DNA of 64,000 nucleotides from NCBI RefSeq assembly GCF_036867135.1, contig NZ_JBAJIJ010000001.1, positions 310,001 to 374,000 on the forward strand, in the 5' to 3' direction. Shown piece after piece: positions 1-8,475 of this stretch. The position numbers were made by a program, and so were the translations under genes. Below the pieces are notes generated by a model. The model saw only the letters and a list, made by a program, of their open reading frames with translations. It was not told the origin of the DNA and ran no database searches. The first letter of the stretch is position 1, and each line of letters starts with the position of its first letter. The DNA is from Aeromicrobium sp. Sec7.5 (GTDB taxonomy: Bacteria; Actinomycetota; Actinomycetes; Propionibacteriales; Nocardioidaceae).

Positions 1-738
1 TACCGCTCCGGCGTCGTGATCTGGAACGAGATCCCGGAGACGATGGCGCACCACGCGGACGCGGGCCGGGCCGTCGGCCTCGCCGTCGCGGAGGCCCTGG
101 CCGACCTGCACGACGTCGACCCCGAGGCCGTCGGCCTCGCCGACCTCGGGCGCCCGGAGGGCTACCTCGAGCGCCAGGTCGGCGGCTGGCTCAAGCGCTG
201 GGCCGCCGTGGCCGAGGACGGCAAGGAGGTCGTCGCCGAGGTCGGCGAGCGCCTGCGCGAGCTGCTCCCGGACCGTGCCTCGGGCGCGATCATCCACAAC
301 GACTTCAAGATCGACAACTGCCAGTTCGCCGTCGACGATCCCGATCGGGTGGCCTCGGTCTTCGACTGGGACATGGCCACGCTCGGCGACCCGCTGGCCG
401 ATCTCGGCACGCTGCTCAACTACTGGCCCGAGGAAGGCGCGCAGGGCGCGATCGCGCTCCCGGGGATCGAGAAGCTCGGGCTGCCGTCGAAGGCCGAGCT
501 GGTCGAGCGCTACGCCCAGCGGCGTGGTCTTGACCTGACGCGCGAGGACCTGCTCTGGTACGAGGCCCTCGGCTGCTGGAAGACGGCCATCATCATGCAA
601 CAGCTGTACATGCGATGGGTCCGTGGCGAGTCCACCGATCCCCGCATGGGGGAGCGCGGTGGACCCGTCGCCTCCCTGGCTCGACGAGCACTGGACTTGC
701 TGGACGGCGTCCAGCCCCACGGAAGGAACGTGTCATGA
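1..738 (+). CDS. APH-family phosphotransferase (acyl-CoA metabolism type), 5' end outside window
   Basis: The reading frame is open from base 1, so the gene starts upstream and only about 245 C-terminal residues are present. It shows the Brenner-type kinase motif HNDFKIDN (His at codon 99 of the fragment) and the metal-binding segment FDWDMATLGDP, as in the APH/ChoK fold family found beside acyl-CoA dehydrogenases (LvaA and the kinase domain of ACAD10/11). In those characterised relatives the kinase phosphorylates a hydroxyacyl substrate; here the substrate is inferred, not shown. The stop overlaps the next start by 4 bp (ATGA), so it heads the acyl-CoA operon visible to 7.2 kb. A second paralogue lies at 8476-9495. 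Confidence 0.85.
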   Translation, partial: YRSGVVIWNEIPETMAHHADAGRAVGLAVAEALADLHDVDPEAVGLADLGRPEGYLERQVGGWLKRWAAVAEDGKEVVAEVGERLRELLPDRASGAIIHNDFKIDNCQFAVDDPDRVASVFDWDMATLGDPLADLGTLLNYWPEEGAQGAIALPGIEKLGLPSKAELVERYAQRRGLDLTREDLLWYEALGCWKTAIIMQQLYMRWVRGESTDPRMGERGGPVASLARRALDLLDGVQPHGRNVS

Positions 739-1028
739 AGGTCGGACAGCGACTCAGGAGCGCCGTGTGCGCGACCAACGTGGTCGTCGTGCGGGCCGCC
801 GACGTCACCCTCGCCTGCGGCGGGGCCGAGGTCGTCGAGAAGCTCGAGGGTGATCCCTCGGGCGACGTGGCCCCCGGCCACGACGGCGGAACCCAGCTCG
901 GCAAGCGCTACACCCACGCGGCATCCGGCCTCGAGGTCATGTGCGTCGCCGGTGGCGACGGCTCGCTCTCGGTCGACGGCGAGATCCTCGAGCTCAAGGC
1001 GGCCAAGTCGCTGCCGGCATCGGACTGA
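735..1028 (+). CDS. Small conserved protein of unknown function in acyl-CoA operon
   Basis: A 97-residue protein starting MKVGQRLRS, translationally coupled (ATGA overlap) to the upstream kinase and 6 bp ahead of the acyl-CoA synthetase. It has no signal peptide or membrane segment. It carries the patterns DVTLACGGAEVV and GKRYTHAASGLEVMC, with Cys at two or three positions, and a C-terminal ELKAAKSLPASD. I recall similar short proteins next to actinobacterial acyl-CoA synthetase genes but no assigned function. Its place between kinase and ligase parallels the small accessory protein LvaB of the levulinate pathway, although I see no sequence similarity I could defend. Confidence 0.8.
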   Translation: MKVGQRLRSAVCATNVVVVRAADVTLACGGAEVVEKLEGDPSGDVAPGHDGGTQLGKRYTHAASGLEVMCVAGGDGSLSVDGEILELKAAKSLPASD

Positions 1029-1034
1029 CGTGCC

Positions 1035-2540
1035 GTGAGCATCCTGATGCTGCTGACGATGGCGGTCGAGCTCGATCACGACCGCGTCGCCGTGACCTCG
1101 GGCGACGAGCACCTCACGTACGGCGACCTGCTCGAGCGCTCGCTCGCGGTGGGCGAGCTGCTCCGCGGTGACGGCGCCGAGCACGTGGGCCTGCTCGACC
1201 TGAACACGGCGGCGTTCCCCGTGGCCCTGTTCGGTGCCGCGGCCGCGGGTGTCCCGCTCGCGCCGCTCAACTACCGCCTGGCCGACGACCGGCTGACCGA
1301 GGCGGTCGGCCGCCTGAGCCCGATCGCCCTCTTCCGCGGCGAGGGCGTCGCGAGCGTCGTCGACGTCGGCGACCGCGACGTGGTCCGCGCGACGCGCGAC
1401 CTGCTGACCGCCACGCGCGCCCCGGGCGCGGACGTCGAGCCCGAGCTGGTCGACAGCGAGTCCCCGGCGGTGCTGCTGTTCACGAGCGGCACGACGGGCA
1501 CCCCGAAGATCGCGGTGCTGCGGCACCGCCACCTGTTCTCGTACGTCATGTCGACCGTCGAGTTCGGTCACGCCGGACCCGAGGAGGCCATCATGGTCTC
1601 GGTCCCGAACTACCACATCGCCGGCATCAGCTCGGTCCTCGGATCGATCTTCGGCGGCCGCCGCATCGTGCAGCTGCCGAGCTTCACGCCCGAGTCCTGG
1701 GTGGCCACGGCGGCGCGCGAGCGCGTGACCCACGCGATGGTCGTGCCCACGATGCTGGGCCGGATCCTCGACGTGCTCGAGGCGACGGGCGAGACCCTCC
1801 CGGCCCTGCGCCACCTGTCGTACGGCGGTGGCCGGATGCCGGTCGAGGTCGTCGAGCGCGCCGTGCGGATGCTGCCGCACGTCGACTTCGTCAACGCCTA
1901 CGGACTGACCGAGACCAGCTCGACCGTCACGATCCTCGGCCCCGACGACCACCGCGACGCGATGGCCAGCGAGGACCCCGCCGTGCGGCGGCGCCTCGGG
2001 TCGGTCGGGCGTCCCGTGCCCAGCATCGAGCTGGAGGTCCGGGCCGCCGACGGCACCGTGGTCCCGGCGGGCGAGATCGGTGAGGTGTACGTCCGCGGCG
2101 AGCAGGTCTCCGGCGAGTACACGTCGCACTCCGTCGTCGACGCCGACGGCTGGTACGCCACGCGCGACCAGGGTCACCAGGACCACGACGGCTTCCTGTA
2201 CCTGCGCGGGCGGGCCGACGACGTCATCGTGCGCGGTGGCGAGAACATCTCCCCCGAGGAGGTCGAGGACGTGCTGACGGCCCACCCCCGGGTCCGGGCC
2301 GCAGCGGTCGTCGGGGTCCCCGACGTCGAGTGGGGTGAGCGCGTCGAGGCCGTGGTGGTGATCGACGGCGAGCTCGACGACCTCGAGTCCGAGCTCGTTG
2401 CGCGGGTGCGCGCCGAGCTGCGCTCGACCCGGGTGCCGGTGGCCTTCCACATCCGTGACGAGCTGCCGTTCAACGAGACGGGCAAGCTGCTGCGCCGTGC
2501 CGTGCGCGCCGAGCTGTCCGAGAAGGCTGGTGTCGCATGA
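1035..2540 (+). CDS. AMP-dependent acyl-CoA synthetase/ligase
   Basis: A 501-residue ANL-superfamily ligase that should activate a carboxylic acid to its CoA thioester through an acyl-adenylate. Motifs in order: the phosphate loop LLFTSGTTGTPK (about residues 147-158), NAYGLTETS, the hinge-region YLRGRADDVIVRGGENISP, and the C-terminal catalytic lysine in NETGKLLRR (Lys484). The length is normal for the family. The GTG start lies 6 bp after the small upstream gene, and the stop overlaps the acyl-CoA dehydrogenase start (ATGA). The substrate is not readable from sequence; the operon suggests a short- or medium-chain acid entering beta-oxidation. Confidence 0.93.
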   Translation: MSILMLLTMAVELDHDRVAVTSGDEHLTYGDLLERSLAVGELLRGDGAEHVGLLDLNTAAFPVALFGAAAAGVPLAPLNYRLADDRLTEAVGRLSPIALFRGEGVASVVDVGDRDVVRATRDLLTATRAPGADVEPELVDSESPAVLLFTSGTTGTPKIAVLRHRHLFSYVMSTVEFGHAGPEEAIMVSVPNYHIAGISSVLGSIFGGRRIVQLPSFTPESWVATAARERVTHAMVVPTMLGRILDVLEATGETLPALRHLSYGGGRMPVEVVERAVRMLPHVDFVNAYGLTETSSTVTILGPDDHRDAMASEDPAVRRRLGSVGRPVPSIELEVRAADGTVVPAGEIGEVYVRGEQVSGEYTSHSVVDADGWYATRDQGHQDHDGFLYLRGRADDVIVRGGENISPEEVEDVLTAHPRVRAAAVVGVPDVEWGERVEAVVVIDGELDDLESELVARVRAELRSTRVPVAFHIRDELPFNETGKLLRRAVRAELSEKAGVA

Positions 2541-3616
2541 TCAGTGTCGAGAGCCCCGAGATCGGCGACGTCCGGTCGGTCGCGTCGGACTTCTTCGACC
2601 GCCACCGGGTGGTCCTGGACGACGACGACTCCCCCCGGTACGACCGTGCCGCGTGGGTGCGGGCGTGCCAGGACCTCGGGGTGAGCGCGATCCTCGAGCC
2701 CGAGGACGACGGCGGCCTCGACGGCGGCGCCGCGATGCTCGCCGCGGTGCTGGTGGAGGCCGGCCGCACGCTCAGCCCACTGCCCGTGCTGAGCTCGGCC
2801 GTCCGCGCCCAGACCGCACTCCGCCTGATCGCGACGACGGACGCTCGCGACGAGCTCCTGCCCCAGCTGCTGACGGGATCGGTCGTCGCGACGCTGGCTC
2901 CGTGGAGCCGGGCGATCGAGGCCAGCCCCGCCAGTGGCCCCGCCACGGAGGGGGGCGACTGGACGCTGTCGGGCTCGGCGAGCCGGGTCCTCGACGGCGT
3001 CGGCGCCGACCTGCTGCTCGTGCTGGCGCCGGTCGACGACGCGATCGGCCTGTTCGCGATCGAGGGCGACGTCGTGCGCGAGGCCCAGGAGGCGATCGAC
3101 GTCACGCGCCAGTTCGCGAGGATCACGCTCGACGCCGCGCCCGCGCGGCTGCTCGGCACGGCCGACCCGGCGGTGCTGGCCACGCTCGACCACTGGACGA
3201 CGCTCGCGCTGACGGCCGACCAGGTGGGCGGCGCCGCGGCGTGCCTCGCCATGACGGTCGCGTACCTGAACACCCGCGTGCAGTTCGGCCGCGTGATCGG
3301 CTCGTTCCAGTCGCTCAAGCACCAGTGCGCCGACCTGGCGCTGCGCGTCGACGAGGCACGCTCGGCCCTCGCCCACCTGGTGTGGGCGCTCGACGAGTCG
3401 CCGGACCACGTCGTCGAGGCGTCCGCCATCGCGGCCGTCGCCGCGTCGACGGCCTACACGACCTGCGCCGAGGAGACCGTGCACCTGCACGGCGGCATCG
3501 GCTTCACCTGGGAGCACGACGCGCACCGTCACGTGCGACGCGCCCTCACCGACCGGTCGGCCTTCGGCTCCGTGCGCGCCGCGCGCGAGGCCGTCCTGGC
3601 GTCCCGCGGAATCTGA
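2537..3616 (+). CDS. Acyl-CoA dehydrogenase, short form
   Basis: A 359-residue flavoprotein of the acyl-CoA dehydrogenase family. It shows the C-terminal signatures VQFGRVIGSFQSLKHQCADL and LHGGIGFTWEHDAHRH. It is shorter than the usual 380-400 residues and has a divergent middle domain, as in the smaller subunits of heterotetrameric actinobacterial FadE enzymes. It may therefore need a partner, possibly encoded upstream of the window. Translation is coupled to the synthetase by a 4-bp overlap, and an aldehyde dehydrogenase follows after 38 bp. Confidence 0.9.
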   Translation: MISVESPEIGDVRSVASDFFDRHRVVLDDDDSPRYDRAAWVRACQDLGVSAILEPEDDGGLDGGAAMLAAVLVEAGRTLSPLPVLSSAVRAQTALRLIATTDARDELLPQLLTGSVVATLAPWSRAIEASPASGPATEGGDWTLSGSASRVLDGVGADLLLVLAPVDDAIGLFAIEGDVVREAQEAIDVTRQFARITLDAAPARLLGTADPAVLATLDHWTTLALTADQVGGAAACLAMTVAYLNTRVQFGRVIGSFQSLKHQCADLALRVDEARSALAHLVWALDESPDHVVEASAIAAVAASTAYTTCAEETVHLHGGIGFTWEHDAHRHVRRALTDRSAFGSVRAAREAVLASRGI

Positions 3617-3654
3617 CCGCCCACCATCCGACGTTTCCCTCGAGAGGAATCCCC

Positions 3655-5145
3655 ATGACCACCGAGCTGTCCCCCACCCTGTCCCACGTGTCCGCGCCGA
3701 CCATGAGCTACTTCACGGACAAGTTCTTCGGCCACGTGATCGACGGGGAGGTCGTGGAGTCGATCGAGGGCGGCACGATGCCCGTCATCGATCCCTCGAC
3801 CGGCATCCAGGTCGCCACGGCCGCCAGCGGCACCGCCGCCGACGTCGACCGCGTGGTCGCGAGCTCGCGCCGCGCCTTCGACGACGGCGTGTGGCGCAAC
3901 CTCTCGCCGCTGGAAAAGGAGGCCCGCCTCCACAGCTTCTCGCGGACGATCGACCAGCACCGCACGATCTTCGGTGACCTCGACGCGGTCGACGCCGGCC
4001 TGCTCCGCACCTACACCTCCTTCATCGAGGACTTCGGCGTCAACGCCACGGCCTACTTCGCCGGGTGGCCGACCAAGCTGCAGGGCTCGATCCCGCCCGT
4101 GCCCGCCGGCATGAACGTGCAGCACCGTCGCCTGCCGCGTGGCGTGGTCGCCGCGATCGTGCCGTGGAACGGCCCGAGCGCCGTCGTCGCGATGGCTGCC
4201 GCCGCGCTGGCCGCCGGCAACTGCATGATCCTGAAGGCCGCCGAGAACACCCCGATGAGCGCCGTGCTGATGGCGGAGCTCGCGGTCGAGGCGGGCATCC
4301 CGCCGGGCGTCTTCAACGTCCTGCAGGGCACGGGCCAGGCCGTCGGGTCGGCGCTGGTCGAGCACCCGGGCACGGACTTCATCTCGTTCACCGGCTCGGC
4401 GGCCACGGGCCGCGCGATCCAGATCGCCGCGGCCAAGACCCTGACCCCGGTCGCGCTCGAGCTGGGCGGCAAGAGCCCCTTCATCGTGTTCGACGACGTC
4501 GACATCGCCTCGACGGCGGCGGCCGCCACGGCCGCGGTGTGGAGCGGGTCGGGCCAGATCTGCACGGCCGGGTCGCGCGTCCTGGTCCAGCGGTCCATCC
4601 ACGACGAGTTCGTGGCCGCGATGGTCGACGCCAGCCGCTCGGTCAAGGTCGGCAACGTCTTCGACCCCGAGTCGACGCTCGGCCCGCTCGTCTCGCAGAC
4701 CCAGCTCGACCGCGTGGCCAGCTACGTCGACCTCGGCCGGTCCGAGGGCGTCGAGGTCGCGCTCAACGGTGGTCTGACCGGTGACGGCGGCTTCTTCCAC
4801 GAGCCCGTCATCTTCACCGAGGTGCGCAACGACATGCGGATCGCACAGGAGGAGATCTTCGGCCCGGTCATGTCGGTCATCCCGTTCGACGACGAGGCCG
4901 ACGCGCTGCGCATCGGCAACGACATCGACTACGGCCTCGCCGCCGGCGTCTTCACCAACGACCTCGGCCGCAGCCAGCGGATGATCGAGGGCCTCGACGT
5001 CGGCACCGTGTGGGTCAACACCTACCAGGCCGGCTACCCGACCGTCTCGTACGGCGGCGTCAAGCAGTCGGGCTACGGCCGCACGCTCGGCGAGGAGATG
5101 GTGCACGAGCTGACGCACATCAAGAGCGTCTGGATCGCGTCCTGA
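3655..5145 (+). CDS. NAD(P)-dependent aldehyde dehydrogenase
   Basis: A 496-residue class-3-fold aldehyde dehydrogenase. The general base Glu269 is in ELGGKSP and the nucleophile Cys303 in GSGQICTAG; the NAD-binding region includes IVPWNGP. I chose the ATG at 3655 because GAGAGGAAT lies just upstream and the family N-terminus (HVIDGE) fits, although the frame stays open upstream. It would oxidise an aldehyde to the acid. Sitting between acyl-CoA dehydrogenase and SDR genes, it probably acts on an aldehyde generated in the same catabolic route. The substrate is unknown. Confidence 0.92.
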   Translation: MTTELSPTLSHVSAPTMSYFTDKFFGHVIDGEVVESIEGGTMPVIDPSTGIQVATAASGTAADVDRVVASSRRAFDDGVWRNLSPLEKEARLHSFSRTIDQHRTIFGDLDAVDAGLLRTYTSFIEDFGVNATAYFAGWPTKLQGSIPPVPAGMNVQHRRLPRGVVAAIVPWNGPSAVVAMAAAALAAGNCMILKAAENTPMSAVLMAELAVEAGIPPGVFNVLQGTGQAVGSALVEHPGTDFISFTGSAATGRAIQIAAAKTLTPVALELGGKSPFIVFDDVDIASTAAAATAAVWSGSGQICTAGSRVLVQRSIHDEFVAAMVDASRSVKVGNVFDPESTLGPLVSQTQLDRVASYVDLGRSEGVEVALNGGLTGDGGFFHEPVIFTEVRNDMRIAQEEIFGPVMSVIPFDDEADALRIGNDIDYGLAAGVFTNDLGRSQRMIEGLDVGTVWVNTYQAGYPTVSYGGVKQSGYGRTLGEEMVHELTHIKSVWIAS

Positions 5146-5185
5146 GCCTCGGCCCGACCCCCACCACGACCACAGGAGACTGATC

Positions 5186-5941
5186 ATGTCGAACGTCCTC
5201 GAGGGCAAGATCGCCCTCGTCACCGGCGCCACGCGCGGCCTCGGCCGGGCGATCGCCCAGGGCCTGGCCGAGGCCGGCGCGACCGTCGTCGTGTCGAGCC
5301 GGAAGGCCGACGCCTGCGAGGCCACGGCCCGCGAGATCACCGAGTCGACCGGCGTCCGCACGCTCGCCCTCCCCCTGCACGTGGGGGACTGGGACGCCAT
5401 CGCGCCGGCCCTGGCCCGCGTCGAGTCCGAGCTGGGCACCCTCGACGTCCTCGTCAACAACGCGGGCATCGCCCCGCAGTCCCCCTCGCTGCTCGAGCTG
5501 GGCGAGGGGCTCTACGAGAAGACGATGGAGGTCAACCTCAAGGGGCCGTTCCGCCTCATGGCGGTCGCCGGTGAGCAGATGGTCCGCGGCGGTGGCGGCT
5601 CGATCGTCAACATCTCCAGCATCGGCTCGCAACGACCCGGCCCGAGCGAGGCCGTCTACACCGCGGCCAAGGCCGGACTCAACGCCCTGACGATGTCGTT
5701 CGCGCAGGAGTACGCCCCCACCGTGCGGGTCAACTGCATCATGCCCGGCGCCTTCGCGACCGACATGGCTGCGGGTTGGGACGAGGCGTTCATCAGTGCG
5801 GTCACCGACCGTCTGCCGGCGGAACGACTCGGGCTGCCGGCGGAGCTCGCCGGCATGGTGGTCCACCTGGCGAGCGATGCCAGCAGCTACACCACCGGGG
5901 CCGTGATCCCGATCGACGGAGGCCGCCTCGCGGTGTACTGA
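5186..5941 (+). CDS. SDR family oxidoreductase
   Basis: A 251-residue classical short-chain dehydrogenase. It has the cofactor-binding glycine motif VTGATRGLGRAIA near residue 12, the NNAG motif, the catalytic Tyr158-x3-Lys162 in YTAAKAG, and the C-terminal PIDGG typical of FabG-like enzymes. The likely role is reversible oxidation of a hydroxyl, for example of a 3-hydroxyacyl-CoA or an alcohol, in the surrounding operon. CAGGAGACTGATC provides the ribosome binding site. The MFS gene starts only 5 bp after the stop. Confidence 0.93.
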   Translation: MSNVLEGKIALVTGATRGLGRAIAQGLAEAGATVVVSSRKADACEATAREITESTGVRTLALPLHVGDWDAIAPALARVESELGTLDVLVNNAGIAPQSPSLLELGEGLYEKTMEVNLKGPFRLMAVAGEQMVRGGGGSIVNISSIGSQRPGPSEAVYTAAKAGLNALTMSFAQEYAPTVRVNCIMPGAFATDMAAGWDEAFISAVTDRLPAERLGLPAELAGMVVHLASDASSYTTGAVIPIDGGRLAVY

Positions 5942-5946
5942 CCACG

Positions 5947-7221
5947 ATGAGCAGCCGTCCGGCGATCACCTCGCGCGCGGCGTGGACCGTGTGGGGCGTC
6001 GCCGTCGCCGCGTACGGGCTGGGGGCCTTCCACCGGTCCTCGCTCGCGGTCGCCGGCATCTACGCCACGGACCGTTTCGACATCTCGGCGACGCAGCTCG
6101 CGTCCTTCGTCGTGCTGCAGCTCGCGGTGTACGCGGTCCTGCAGATCCCGGTGGGGCTGCTCGTCGACCGCTTCGGCTCCGGCCGCGTGCTCCTGGCGGG
6201 CCTGCTTGCGATGAGCCTGGGCCAGGTCGCGTTCGCGCTGACCGACTCCTTTGCCCTCGCCCTGCTGGCCCGGGTGTCGGTGGGGGTCGGTGACGCGACG
6301 ACCTTCGTGTGCTGCCTGCGGCTGATCAGCTCGTGGTTCCCCGCCCGCCGGATCCCGCTCGTGACCCAGCTGACCGGCCCGCTCGGCCAGATCGGCACGA
6401 TCGCGGCGGCGGTGCCCATGACCTGGGCGCTGGGACGGTTCGGGTGGGAGCGGTCCTACCTGACGGTCGCGGCGGTGGGCGTGGTGGTGGCGCTGCTGGT
6501 GCTCGTGGTCGTGCGCGACGAGCCCGGACGGCGCACCCTGTCGGGCGCCACCATGAGCCTGGCGACGGTCCGGACCAGCCTGGCGCTGTCCTGGGCCGAG
6601 ACCGGCACGCGGCTCGGGTTCTGGATCCACTTCTCGCAGCACTTCAGCGCGTCGTTGCTGGGTCTGCTGTGGGGCTTCCCGTTCTTCGTGCGCAGCGAGG
6701 GCACCTCGGAGGCCACGGCGGGCGTGCTGCTGACCGTCATGGTCGTGGCCGTGATCAGCATGGCCCCGGTCGTCGGCTGGTTCGTGACGCGGTTCCCGGA
6801 CCGCCGCTCCGACCTCGTGCTCGGGTCGATCGGCACGGTCGCGGGCCTGTGGGCCGTCGTCCTGCTCTGGCCGGGAGCCGCGCCGGTGTGGCTGCTGACG
6901 GTCCTCGTGGTCGTGGTCGGTGCAGCCGGTCCGATGGCGATGATCGGCTTCGACTTCGCCCGCCTGGCCAACCCTCCGGACCGGCTGGCCTCCGCGGTCG
7001 GGATGGTCAACCAGGGCGGGTTCCTCGCGAGCCTGACGATCATCCTGGTGGTCGGTGCGCTGCTCGACCTCGGCTCGCGGGACGCCGACGGCACCTACAC
7101 GCCGGGCGCCTTCACGCTCGCCCTCAGCGCGCAGTTCGTGCTGTGGGCCGTCGCGGCCGTGCAGATCTGGCGCCTACGGGCCCGGTTCCGCGTCACCGAG
7201 CCCGCACGCGCTGACCGCTAG
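5947..7221 (+). CDS. MFS transporter, 12 TM type
   Basis: A 424-residue hydrophobic protein of the major facilitator superfamily. Regularly spaced membrane helices begin at AAWTVWGVAVAAYGLG, and the loop LLVDRFGSGRVLLAG after the second helix matches the MFS motif-A region. The ATG at 5947 was preferred to the longer open frame because it follows the SDR stop by 5 bp and starts directly before the first helix. As the last gene of the catabolic operon it is a reasonable uptake system for the operon substrate, but this is inferred from position. It overlaps the convergent ACAD gene by 4 bp. Confidence 0.9.
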   Translation: MSSRPAITSRAAWTVWGVAVAAYGLGAFHRSSLAVAGIYATDRFDISATQLASFVVLQLAVYAVLQIPVGLLVDRFGSGRVLLAGLLAMSLGQVAFALTDSFALALLARVSVGVGDATTFVCCLRLISSWFPARRIPLVTQLTGPLGQIGTIAAAVPMTWALGRFGWERSYLTVAAVGVVVALLVLVVVRDEPGRRTLSGATMSLATVRTSLALSWAETGTRLGFWIHFSQHFSASLLGLLWGFPFFVRSEGTSEATAGVLLTVMVVAVISMAPVVGWFVTRFPDRRSDLVLGSIGTVAGLWAVVLLWPGAAPVWLLTVLVVVVGAAGPMAMIGFDFARLANPPDRLASAVGMVNQGGFLASLTIILVVGALLDLGSRDADGTYTPGAFTLALSAQFVLWAVAAVQIWRLRARFRVTEPARADR

Positions 7222-8432
7222 AGCGCGTCGCCCGTGACCCGGCGCGGGCGACGGCGCTCGAGGCGGGCGATGGTGCGGCGGTGGACGGCGTCGGGTCCGT
7301 CGACGATGCGCAGGACCCGGGCCCAGGCGGAGAAGTACGCGAGCGGGGTGTCGTCGGAGACGCCGGCGGCGCCGAAGACCTCGATCGCGCGCTCGATCAC
7401 GGCGCAGGCCATGGCGGGTGCGGCGATCTTGATCTCGGAGACCTCGGAGCGGGCGTTCTTGGCGCCGCCCTGGTCGATGAGCCACGCGCAGCGGTAGACC
7501 AGCAGGCGGGCCTGCTCGATCTCGATGCGCGACTGGGCGATCGCGTCCTGCACGTTGGACTGCTCGATCAGCGGCTTGCCGAACGCGACCCGGGTCTCGG
7601 CACGGTCGACCAGGAGCTCAAGGGCTCGCTCGGCCATGCCGATCGCCCGCATCGCGTGGTGCACGCGGCCGGGGCCGAGGCGGGCCTGGGCGATCGCGAA
7701 CCCGTCGCCCTCGTTCGCCAGCAGGTTCGTGGCCGGCACGCGGACGTCGGTGAAGGTGATCTCCGAGTGGCCGTGCTGGTCCTGGTAGCCGAACAGGGGC
7801 AGGTGGCGCTCGATGACCATGCCCGGGGTGTCGCGCTCGACCAGGATCATCGACTGCTGGCGGTGCGACTCCGCGTCCGGGTTGGTCTTGCCCATCACGA
7901 TGAAGATCTTGCAGCGCTCGTCGGCGGCACCCGAGATGAACCACTTGCGGCCGTTGATGACGTAGTCGGCCCCGTCGCGCTCGATGCGCATCTCGATGTT
8001 GGTGGCGTCGGAGGACGCGACAGCCGGCTCGGTCATCGCGAAGGCGGACCGGATGGTGCCGTCGAGGAGGGGCTCGAGCCACCGCTCGCGCTGCTCCGGG
8101 GTCGCGAAGAGCTCGAGGGTCTCCATGTTGCCGGTGTCGGGGGCCTGGCAGTTGATCGCCTCCGGGGCCAGGACGGGTGACCAGCCGCTGATCTCGGCGA
8201 TCGCGGCGTACTCCACGTTGCTGAGGCCGGAGTACGTGTGGTGGAAGAGGTTCCACAGGCCGCGGCGACGGGCCTCGGCCTTGAGCTCCTCCATGACGGG
8301 CGGGTGCGTGTGCGGCCCGTGCTCCGCCAGGTGGGCCGCCCAGACGGGCTCGGCCGGCAGCACGTGCTCGGTCATGAAGTCCCACATCTGCTCGCTCATC
8401 TCGGCGGCGCGTGGGGACGGGGTGAAGTCCAT
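7218..8432 (-). CDS. ACAD10/11-like acyl-CoA dehydrogenase
   Basis: A 404-residue acyl-CoA dehydrogenase that strongly resembles the ACAD10/ACAD11 branch: GLWNLF, NCQAPDTGNMETLELF, FAMTEPAVASSDATN, GPGRVHHAMRAIGMAERAL and VFGAAGVSDDTPLA all have clear counterparts in human ACAD11 as I recall it. In animals this enzyme acts with a fused APH-like kinase on 4-hydroxyacyl-CoA. Here the kinase is a separate gene 43 bp upstream in the same operon (8476-9495). I set the start at the ATG giving MDFTPSPRAAEM, the usual family N-terminus, although the frame is open further upstream. Confidence 0.93.
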   Translation of the reverse strand: MDFTPSPRAAEMSEQMWDFMTEHVLPAEPVWAAHLAEHGPHTHPPVMEELKAEARRRGLWNLFHHTYSGLSNVEYAAIAEISGWSPVLAPEAINCQAPDTGNMETLELFATPEQRERWLEPLLDGTIRSAFAMTEPAVASSDATNIEMRIERDGADYVINGRKWFISGAADERCKIFIVMGKTNPDAESHRQQSMILVERDTPGMVIERHLPLFGYQDQHGHSEITFTDVRVPATNLLANEGDGFAIAQARLGPGRVHHAMRAIGMAERALELLVDRAETRVAFGKPLIEQSNVQDAIAQSRIEIEQARLLVYRCAWLIDQGGAKNARSEVSEIKIAAPAMACAVIERAIEVFGAAGVSDDTPLAYFSAWARVLRIVDGPDAVHRRTIARLERRRPRRVTGDAL

Positions 8433-8475
8433 CGGATCTCCCGGGGCTCGGTGTCGGTGGGGTGGTGGGGTCGTC

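Noticed and set aside
510..2450. 646-codon open frame on the minus strand
   Set aside because: Antisense to the acyl-CoA synthetase; Asp/Arg/Val/His-rich composition typical of antisense frames in high-GC DNA and no domain.
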